Below are positions 7,799 through 13,226 of a stretch of DNA of 14,604 nt, in pieces. The notes beneath the pieces are model-generated. The model saw only the letters and a list, made by a program, of their open reading frames with translations. It had not been told where the DNA came from and did no database searches. Every line of letters begins with the position of its first letter. Within the stretch, counting starts at the first letter, position 1. The position numbers and the translations under genes are program-made. The stretch comes from Methylibium sp964616015 (GTDB taxonomy: Bacteria; Pseudomonadota; Gammaproteobacteria; Burkholderiales; Burkholderiaceae_C), in the NCBI GenBank assembly GCA_964616015.1, contig CAZTTC010000068.1, positions 1-14,604 on the forward strand. The letters are read 5' to 3'.

Positions 7799-8041
7799 TC
7801 AGCGGAAGGGGTTGGCGGTCGCGAACCACAGGCCGATGCCGGTGCTGATGATGAAGGCGCCGTCGGTCACGCCAGCCAGCAGGAACATCTTGCCCTGCAG
7901 CTTGTCCATCAGCTCGGGCTGGCGCGCCGAGGCCTCCAGGTACTTGCTGCCCATCACGCCGATGCCGATGCACGAGCCGATGGCGGCCAGGCCGATCAGG
8001 TGGCCGACGGCGAGCGGCAGGAGTTCGGGGGTGCCGTTCAT
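7799..8041 (-). CDS. Orphan F0F1 ATP synthase subunit c-like proteolipid
   Basis: Predicted 80-residue double-hairpin membrane proteolipid of the AtpE family. Helix 1 carries the glycine-rich IGLAAIGSCIGIGVMGSKY, the polar loop has the conserved Arg40-Gln41-Pro42 (EASARQPEL), and helix 2 has AGVTDGAFII with Asp60 at the E. coli Asp61 proton site. It lacks the Gln and Ser ligands of sodium-type c-rings, so a proton type is expected. ATG 8041 has a strong Shine-Dalgarno (AAGGA, 7-base spacing). No atpB, atpF or other ATP synthase gene adjoins it: upstream is a GGDEF-EAL gene and downstream the convergent ghrA. Helix 2 (VTDGAFIISTGIG) departs from the usual LIDAAFLIGV of the order. It may be a second, divergent c-subunit; a displaced sole atpE cannot be excluded from this window alone. 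Confidence 0.88.
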   Translation of the reverse strand: MNGTPELLPLAVGHLIGLAAIGSCIGIGVMGSKYLEASARQPELMDKLQGKMFLLAGVTDGAFIISTGIGLWFATANPFR

Positions 8042-8131
8042 GGTGAGGTCCTTCCTTCGGTCGCAGGCCGCGGCAGCGACGCTGCCTTCATCGACCCACG
8101 CCGCCATCATCGGGGCCGGCCCGCGGCGGGT

Positions 8132-8152
8132 CCATGACCTGGCGGGTCATGG
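8132..8152. terminator. Perfect 8-bp hairpin after the GGDEF-EAL gene
   Basis: The inverted repeat CCATGACC / GGTCATGG with a 5-base loop (TGGCG) starts 12 bases after the stop of the GGDEF-EAL gene and lies about 90 bases upstream of the atpE-like start. It could end transcription of the upstream gene or be a regulator site for the next. No T-run follows on the minus strand, so an intrinsic terminator is not proven. The rest of the 122-bp spacer shows no gene. Confidence 0.4.
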
Positions 8153-8163
8153 GGCGCGCTGCC

Positions 8164-10623
8164 TCAGGTCGCGAGCCGGCTGAAGCCCGAGTCGAGCCGC
8201 ACCGACTGCAGCTGTGGCGCGGTCCAGTCGCGGATCCAGCCGGCGAACAGCGCCTCGGGCATGGGCTTGGCGACGTAGTAGCCCTGTGCCTCGTCGCAGC
8301 CGAGGGCCTGCAGCATCTTCCAGGCCTTGGGCGTCTCGATGCCCTCGGCGACGACGTTCAGACCCAGGTTGTGGGCCAGGTCGACCGTGGACCGCACGAT
8401 CTTCGCGTCGTCGAGGTCGCGTTCCATGTTCATCACGAAACTCTGGTCGATCTTCAGCTCGTGCACCGGCAGCCGCTTGAGGTAGGCCAGCGACGAGTAG
8501 CCGGTGCCGAAGTCGTCGATCGACAGGCGCAGGCCCTGGCTGTGCAGGCGCTCGAGCGTCTGCAGCGCGCGCTGCGGGTCGTCCATGATCGCGCTCTCGG
8601 TGATCTCCAGGCACAGTGTGCGCGGATCGACGGCCTCGGTCTCGAGCAGGCGCTGCAGCTTGCCCGGCAGGTCCTGGTCGAGCAGGTCGCGCGTCGAGAG
8701 GTTGACCGACAGCTTCAGCGTCGAGCCGCTGCCGTTGAGCTGTCGCAGCATCTGCGCGCTGCGCTCCACCATCCAGGCGCTCAGCACGCGGATGAAGCCG
8801 GTCTGTTCGGCGAAGGGGATGAACTTGGCCGGTGGCACGAGGCCGCGGGTCGGGTGCTGCCAGCGCACCAGCGCCTCGGCGCCGATCACGGCGCCGGAGG
8901 CCAGCGCGATCTTGGGCTGCAGGTAGAGGCGCAGCTGCTGCTGCTCGACGGCGACGCGCAGCTCGCTCAGCAGCGACAGCGAGGCATCGCTGGCGCTGTC
9001 CAGCACCGGGTCGTAGACGACAACGCCGAGCTGGCGCTGCTTGGCGGCGTACATCGCGACCTCGGCGTGGGCCAGCAGCAGGTCGGCCTCGCGGCCGTGT
9101 GCCGGATGGCAGGCGATGCCGATCCCGGCGCCGAGGTCCACCGTGTGGTCGTCCAGCGTGATCGGCAGCTCGAAGGCGCGCTGGATGCGATGCGCCACGT
9201 CGCGCGCCATGTCGGCATCGGCGCCCGGCAGCAGCAGCGCGAACTCGTCGCCGCCGAGGCGCGCCAGCACGTCGCTGCTGGGCCGCACCTCGCGCGACAG
9301 CCGCAGCGCAACCTGGCGCAGCAGCCGGTCGCCGAAACGGTGGCCGAGGACGTCGTTGACGTGCTTGAAGCGGTCGAGGTCCAGCATGAGCACCGCGAAC
9401 GAAGTCCGCTCGTCGCGTGCCTCGTCGAGCGCCTCGCGCAGGTCGGCGCGAAAGCGCTCGCGGTTGGGCAGCTGCGTCAAGCCGTCCTCGTAGGCCAGGC
9501 GGTTGACCTCGCGCTCGCGTTCGCGCACGGCCTGGCGCATCGCCTCGAAGGTCCGCGCCAGCTCGTCGATCTCGTCGCCGCCGCTCTTGACGCGCATCGG
9601 CGCCTCGTAGTGCCCCTGGCCCAGCCGGCCCGCCGAGCGGGTCAGCGCGCGCAGCGGTGTCGTGATGCGCTGGGCGGTCAGCACGCTGCCGACCGCGAAC
9701 ACCGCGATCGCCACCAGCGTGAAGGCCAGCAGGATGTACTGAAGGCGCTGGTAGGGCGCGGTGGCCTCGTCGAGCGAGCGCATCAGCACCGCGACGGTCT
9801 GGCGATCGCCGTCGCGCCCGAGCAGCATCTCGCGCGCCAGCACCTGGCCGCTCAGCGAGCCGTGCTCCGTGGTCGGCAGCGCCAGCTTGAGGTTGCGATC
9901 GCTGACGGCGGCGTCACCGGCACCGGCTGAGGTGCGAGCGCGCAGCCAGCTGGCGGTGAAGGCCTCGACGGCGTCGCTGCCGAGCGTGGACTGGATGACC
10001 TCCCAGCGCCCCGAGTCCTCGCGCTGGCGGATCAGGGCGACCTCGATGGATGAAAGCTGCCGCATCTCGCGCAGCAGCGGCGCCTCGACGCGAAATCCCA
10101 TGCCCACCCAGCCGATCGTCAGCGGGGCCTTCACCGGCACGGCCACCAGCTGGTAGGCCTGACCGTCCTGCAGCACAAGCTTCTGCGCGCCGTCGGCGGC
10201 GCTGGCGTTGGCGGCGCGGGTCAGCGCCGGCAGGAAGCGGTCGGAGCCCGGGCGCGTGGCGGCCTTCAGGCGGAACTGCGCATCGGTGAACAGGGCCAGG
10301 TTCGCGCCGATGCGCTCGCCCTGGTTGGCCAGCGCAGAGATCAGCGTGGCGTCGTCGTTGCTGGCGACTGCCGTGCGGAAGCCGAAGTCGGCGGCCAGCA
10401 GGCGGGCGGCCTCGGTCAGCTGGCTGGCGTTCTGAGCCAGCAGGCGCTCGAACACGCGTTCGCCGGTGCGCAGCTCGGCGTTGACCGAGGCGCGCGCGTT
10501 GACGTTGATGCTGTTGCCGATCAGCAGCAGGCTGGCGATCTGCACCAGCAGCAGTAGACCGAGGAAGAGCCCGACAATGCGGAACTGCAGGCTCTTCGGC
10601 GACAGGAAGGCCGGCAGCGCCAT
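8164..10623 (-). CDS. Membrane GGDEF-EAL bifunctional c-di-GMP signalling protein with periplasmic sensor
   Basis: An 819-residue inner-membrane protein predicted to make and/or degrade cyclic di-GMP. Transmembrane 1 is about 16-36, a periplasmic sensor region (probably dCache-like) follows, transmembrane 2 is about 296-316, then a HAMP linker, GGDEF domain and EAL domain. The GGDEF site is intact (RLGGDEFALLL, 457-461; DLDRFKHVNDVLGHRFGD upstream). The inhibitory RxxD motif is not canonical: the sequence is RPSSD before VLARLGGDEF, with Arg one position too far. The EAL site is also intact (GAEALVRW, 583-585; VNLS, CLEITES, DDFGTGYSSLAYLKRL, KIDQSFV, AEGIET), so phosphodiesterase activity is expected. 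ATG 10623 gives the typical short N-terminus, though no Shine-Dalgarno is clear; an in-frame ATG at 10692 is less likely. The preceding gene is a secreted cupredoxin. The signal sensed is unknown. Confidence 0.93.
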   Translation of the reverse strand: MALPAFLSPKSLQFRIVGLFLGLLLLVQIASLLLIGNSINVNARASVNAELRTGERVFERLLAQNASQLTEAARLLAADFGFRTAVASNDDATLISALANQGERIGANLALFTDAQFRLKAATRPGSDRFLPALTRAANASAADGAQKLVLQDGQAYQLVAVPVKAPLTIGWVGMGFRVEAPLLREMRQLSSIEVALIRQREDSGRWEVIQSTLGSDAVEAFTASWLRARTSAGAGDAAVSDRNLKLALPTTEHGSLSGQVLAREMLLGRDGDRQTVAVLMRSLDEATAPYQRLQYILLAFTLVAIAVFAVGSVLTAQRITTPLRALTRSAGRLGQGHYEAPMRVKSGGDEIDELARTFEAMRQAVREREREVNRLAYEDGLTQLPNRERFRADLREALDEARDERTSFAVLMLDLDRFKHVNDVLGHRFGDRLLRQVALRLSREVRPSSDVLARLGGDEFALLLPGADADMARDVAHRIQRAFELPITLDDHTVDLGAGIGIACHPAHGREADLLLAHAEVAMYAAKQRQLGVVVYDPVLDSASDASLSLLSELRVAVEQQQLRLYLQPKIALASGAVIGAEALVRWQHPTRGLVPPAKFIPFAEQTGFIRVLSAWMVERSAQMLRQLNGSGSTLKLSVNLSTRDLLDQDLPGKLQRLLETEAVDPRTLCLEITESAIMDDPQRALQTLERLHSQGLRLSIDDFGTGYSSLAYLKRLPVHELKIDQSFVMNMERDLDDAKIVRSTVDLAHNLGLNVVAEGIETPKAWKMLQALGCDEAQGYYVAKPMPEALFAGWIRDWTAPQLQSVRLDSGFSRLAT

Positions 10624-10841
10624 GTCAGTCGCCGACGGTTCGCCCCGAGGCGGTGGAGGGACCGCGCGGGGCGCCGCGGACCGCGCGGGCATGCGCAGCC
10701 ATCTCAGTGGCTCCAGCGCGCTTCGCGCGACCCCTGCGGCATGAACCGGCGAGCCCAGCCGCCGCCGCGGGCCGGCCTCGCCGGGCCGCCAGCCGCGCCC
10801 CCTCGAGGGGGCGCCGTGAAGCCGCAACGGGGGCGTTCATT
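10624..10841. repeat. Repeat-rich intergenic region between cupredoxin and GGDEF-EAL genes
   Basis: This 218-bp spacer shows no convincing gene. It contains an 11-bp direct repeat GACCGCGCGGG at 10660-10670 and 10679-10689, a short stem GCGCG/CGCGC with loop CTT at 10716-10728, and a long perfect palindrome at 10795-10814. The dense GC-rich inverted repeats resemble the dispersed intergenic palindromic repeats common in Burkholderiales; that comparison is from memory, not a search. The region may also carry the promoter of the GGDEF-EAL gene, but no clear promoter boxes are visible. Confidence 0.5.
10795..10814 (-). terminator. 20-bp perfect palindrome downstream of cupredoxin gene
   Basis: GCGCCCCCTCGAGGGGGCGC is a perfect 20-bp palindrome centred on TCGA. 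It begins 27 bases past the cupredoxin stop on the minus strand. As RNA it would form a very GC-rich stem and could stop transcription, although no T-run follows. It is also the kind of core found in dispersed intergenic repeats of this bacterial group. Confidence 0.45.
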
Positions 10842-11480
10842 TCAGGAGGCCTTCAGCTGCACCGTCAGGGTCGTGGCTTCGCTGCCCATGCGGACCGACT
10901 GGCTCGGCGCCGGCAGCCCGGCCGGCAGATCCGGATGCCAGGTCGACAGCGTGTGCTCGCCGGGCGGCAGGTCGATCTGGGCGCGGCCGCTGGCGTCGGT
11001 GGTGGCGAAGTAGGGCGTGTCGACCACGCGCACGTGGGCCGCCATCTGGTCGTGGATGTTGCAGCCGAGGATGGCCGTTCCCGGCTTGTCGAAGACGATC
11101 GGCGCTGCCGGCGTGCCGGCATAGAGCTTGAGCTCGAAGGTCTTGATCGGCGAGAACGAATAGACGTGGTGCCGCACCGTGTCGAAGTTGGGGAAGTGCA
11201 CGGCCGTGCCCGTCTGCACCACCAGCACCGATGGCACGAAGCGCCTGCCGCGCTGGGCCAGTTGCGCCCGCGCGCTGCTGGCGGCCCGGGCCGCCACACC
11301 CTGCACCTGGACCGCCACGACGGCATCGGCCAGCGGCTGGCCGTTCTCGTCGCTGACCACCACCGTCAGCGGCACCGACGCCGAGGGGACGGCCTGGACG
11401 GCCGACCCAGCCAGCGCGCACAGCGCGGCCAGCAGGGCGAGACGACGGGGGAGGGGCAGGATCGGCTGCATCGGGTGCAT
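10842..11480 (-). CDS. Secreted cupredoxin-domain protein ('methylamine utilization protein' family)
   Basis: Predicted periplasmic protein of 212 residues with a signal peptide at 1-30 (RRLALLAALCALAGSAVQA, cleavage after Ala30). A cupredoxin-like region carries a full set of candidate type 1 copper ligands: His104/His105 in RHHVYSF, then Cys140, His143 and Met146 in GCNIHDQM. The Cys-x2-His-x2-Met spacing is that of amicyanin. The C-terminus (TTDASGRAQIDLPPGEHTLS, then TWHPDL) resembles a carboxypeptidase-regulatory-like beta domain. Such proteins are often auto-named methylamine utilization protein, but no mau gene is nearby, so that role is doubtful. It probably binds copper and may carry electrons or sense redox or copper for the GGDEF-EAL protein encoded downstream. 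The start is uncertain: ATG 11540 and ATG 11471 are in frame and none has a clear ribosome site; 11480 places the signal peptide at the N-terminus. Confidence 0.82.
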   Translation of the reverse strand: MHPMQPILPLPRRLALLAALCALAGSAVQAVPSASVPLTVVVSDENGQPLADAVVAVQVQGVAARAASSARAQLAQRGRRFVPSVLVVQTGTAVHFPNFDTVRHHVYSFSPIKTFELKLYAGTPAAPIVFDKPGTAILGCNIHDQMAAHVRVVDTPYFATTDASGRAQIDLPPGEHTLSTWHPDLPAGLPAPSQSVRMGSEATTLTVQLKAS

Positions 11481-11630
11481 GACAAGGGGACGGGCCGCTG
11501 TAGCGGCCCGCGTGGCCCCGATGATCGCGGCAAGGCCCATGCCGTGTCGATCAGGGGATCAACCGGAGTCCGCATTGCTGCACGAATACGACGCGCAAAT
11601 CGCACGCGGGGGCGTCCGGTATGGTCCCAC
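11481..11630. promoter_or_regulatory. Intergenic region upstream of cupredoxin gene with 9-bp hairpin
   Basis: This 150-bp gap separates holA (stop at 11631) from the cupredoxin start and should hold the cupredoxin promoter. It has an almost perfect 20-bp inverted repeat at 11491-11510, CGGGCCGCT/AGCGGCCCG around a GT centre, ending 10 bases before ATG 11480. In the transcript this stem would sit beside the ribosome site, or in DNA it could be an operator. A short direct repeat TGATC-CCC-TGATC lies on the minus strand near 11560. No convincing -35/-10 pair was found. If the gene starts at ATG 11540 the hairpin would be inside it. Confidence 0.4.
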
Positions 11631-12710
11631 CTAGGCCTGCAGCACGAGGCGGCGGCTGCCTCCGCCGGCCGGCTGCATCGGTGCGGCGAGCTGCAAGGCC
11701 AGCCGCTGCAGCCCCGCCCAGGGGTCGGTCGGCCACTGCGGGTGCTTCAGCCCCTTCACCAGGCCGTCGCAGACATGCGCCGCGGCCAGCAGGTGCTCGA
11801 GCGCGCCGGCGGTCAGCAGCGGCAAGGCGCGCTCGAACAGCCTTTCCTTGGCACCCCAGATGCGGTTCTCGCGCAGGACCATCGGCAGCGGCTTGCCGCC
11901 GGCGACGGCGTCCTTGCAGCGCTTCAGGGCCCGGATGTCCTCGGCCAGCGTCCAGTGCACGAGCACGGCCGCCTCGCCCTCGGCACGCAGGCCCTCCAGC
12001 ATGCGCAGCACCCGCGGCACCTGGCCGGCCAGCACGGCTTCGCCGAGCTTGAAGACGCTGTAGCGCGCCACGTTCAGCACGGCGGCCTCGACCTGCTCGA
12101 GGCTCAGCTCGCCGGGCGGGTAGAGCAAGCCGAGCTTGGTCAGCTCCTGCTGGGCGGCCAGCAGGTTGCCCTCGACCCGGTCGGCGAAGAAAGCGAGCGT
12201 GCGCTGCCCTTCCTCGCCGGCAGCGACGCGCTGGCCCTGCGCCTTCAGGCGCTGCGCCAGCCACTGCGGCAGCGCGGCGCGCTCGACCGGATCGAGTCGC
12301 AGTGTCACCCCGGCGACATCGAGGGCCGTGAACCAGGCGCTGGTGGACTGCTGGCGGTCCAGCCGCGGCAGCGTGACCAGCGTCACCACGCCCTCGGGCA
12401 GGTGCCCGCAGTAGTGCTGCAGCGCCTGCGAGCCGTCCTTGCCCGGCTTGCCGGAGGGGATGCGGATCTCGACGATCTTGGCCTCGGCGAACAGGCTCAT
12501 CGAGCTGGCGGCGCCGAGCAGCGAGCTCCAGTCGAAGTGCGCGCCGGCGACATGATGGACCTCGCGCTCGGTGTGACCGGCGCTGCGCGCGGCCGCGCGG
12601 ATCGCATCGGCGGCCTCGAGGGCCAGCAGCGGCTCGTCGCCGTGCAGCGTGTACAGGGGCTTCAGGCCGCGCTGAAGGTGGGCGTCGAGCTGGTCGGGCT
12701 TGAGCTGCAT
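11631..12710 (-). CDS. holA: DNA polymerase III subunit delta
   Basis: Delta subunit of the clamp loader, which opens the beta clamp and loads it on DNA. The 359-residue product (usual length about 340) begins MQLKPDQLDAHLQRGLKPLY, typical of the family, followed by LHGDEPLLALEAADAIRAAA, the degenerate AAA+ nucleotide region. The middle has the family segment FADRVEGNLLAAQQELTKLGLL. The C-terminal collar region runs to about residue 345. The start at ATG 12710 is 9 bp after the lptE stop, so the genes are co-transcribed as in other Burkholderiales (leuS-lptE-holA). The last gene of the housekeeping block; the next minus-strand gene is 150 bp on. Confidence 0.95.
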   Translation of the reverse strand: MQLKPDQLDAHLQRGLKPLYTLHGDEPLLALEAADAIRAAARSAGHTEREVHHVAGAHFDWSSLLGAASSMSLFAEAKIVEIRIPSGKPGKDGSQALQHYCGHLPEGVVTLVTLPRLDRQQSTSAWFTALDVAGVTLRLDPVERAALPQWLAQRLKAQGQRVAAGEEGQRTLAFFADRVEGNLLAAQQELTKLGLLYPPGELSLEQVEAAVLNVARYSVFKLGEAVLAGQVPRVLRMLEGLRAEGEAAVLVHWTLAEDIRALKRCKDAVAGGKPLPMVLRENRIWGAKERLFERALPLLTAGALEHLLAAAHVCDGLVKGLKHPQWPTDPWAGLQRLALQLAAPMQPAGGGSRRLVLQA

Positions 12711-12719
12711 GCGCGGCGC

Positions 12720-13226
12720 TCAGAGCGGCGGCACGGCGGCGAGCTGGCGCATCACCTGGTCGACGATGTCGCTCTGCATGCCGCGGTAGAGCATCGCCTC
12801 CTCCTGTTCCTTGGCGAGGGCGTTGCTCTCGTTGTAGCTCATGTCGCGGCTCAGCAGCAACTCGGTGTCGCGGATCAGCACACGGCCCGCCGGCGTGCGC
12901 AGCCGGAACTTGAGCCGTGTGCGCAGCGTGAACTCGCGCACCTGGCCGGCGGCGGTCTGGGCGGCGACCGACTTGTCGCGCACGTCCTCCAGCGCCTCGA
13001 GCACTGCCTGGGCCTGGGCCGGCGTCTCGACGACGCGGGTGCTGCCGCTGGCCTCGATGGCGCGCTTGAGCTGCTCGGTGAAGGGTGAACGCTGCGGAAA
13101 CCCGACCAGCTGCACCGTCGCGAAGGCGAGCTGCGGCGGACGCCGCAGCTGGAAGCCGCAGGCCGCCAACGGCGCGACCAGCGCCGCGGCCGCGAACTGC
13201 AGGGCGCGGCGGCGGTCCAGCGGCAT
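12720..13226 (-). CDS. lptE: LPS-assembly lipoprotein LptE
   Basis: Outer-membrane lipoprotein that plugs and supports the LptD barrel for lipopolysaccharide export. The 168-residue product has a signal peptide with lipobox APLAAC (lipidated Cys23), followed by GFQLRR, the typical LptE mature N-terminus. The segments FTLRTRLKFRLRTPAG and LLLSRDMSYNESNALAKEQE match the family. The start codon overlaps the leuS stop by one base (TGATG), so translation is coupled. Position between leuS and holA is the classic context. The signal peptide contains a run of three arginines (DRRRALQF), which looks twin-arginine-like, but LptE normally uses Sec and Lol. Confidence 0.94.
   Translation of the reverse strand: MPLDRRRALQFAAAALVAPLAACGFQLRRPPQLAFATVQLVGFPQRSPFTEQLKRAIEASGSTRVVETPAQAQAVLEALEDVRDKSVAAQTAAGQVREFTLRTRLKFRLRTPAGRVLIRDTELLLSRDMSYNESNALAKEQEEAMLYRGMQSDIVDQVMRQLAAVPPL

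Noticed and set aside
7791..7812. Possible bidirectional terminator between the convergent ghrA and atpE-like stops (ACCCC ... GGGGT, with CCGC/GCGG inside)
   Set aside because: Stems are short, mutually exclusive and without T-runs; not distinguishable from background in such GC-rich DNA.
7799..8041. Sodium-type c-subunit (N-ATPase)
   Set aside because: The Gln and Ser ligands expected near the carboxylate are missing and the acid is Asp in VTDGA, so a proton-type site is more likely.
8134..9930. 598-codon plus-strand open frame opposite the GGDEF-EAL gene
   Set aside because: Antisense shadow of a gene with intact GGDEF and EAL catalytic motifs; no domain is recognisable in it.
10842..11480. 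True methylamine utilization (mau) function for the cupredoxin
   Set aside because: No methylamine dehydrogenase or maturation genes are in the window; the name is carried over from family annotation, though the copper-ligand spacing does resemble amicyanin.
10653..13088. 811-codon plus-strand open frame opposite cupredoxin, holA and lptE
   Set aside because: Shadow frame: the opposite strand encodes three recognisable proteins with signal peptide, lipobox and family motifs, whereas this frame gives only repetitive Arg/Gln/His-rich sequence.
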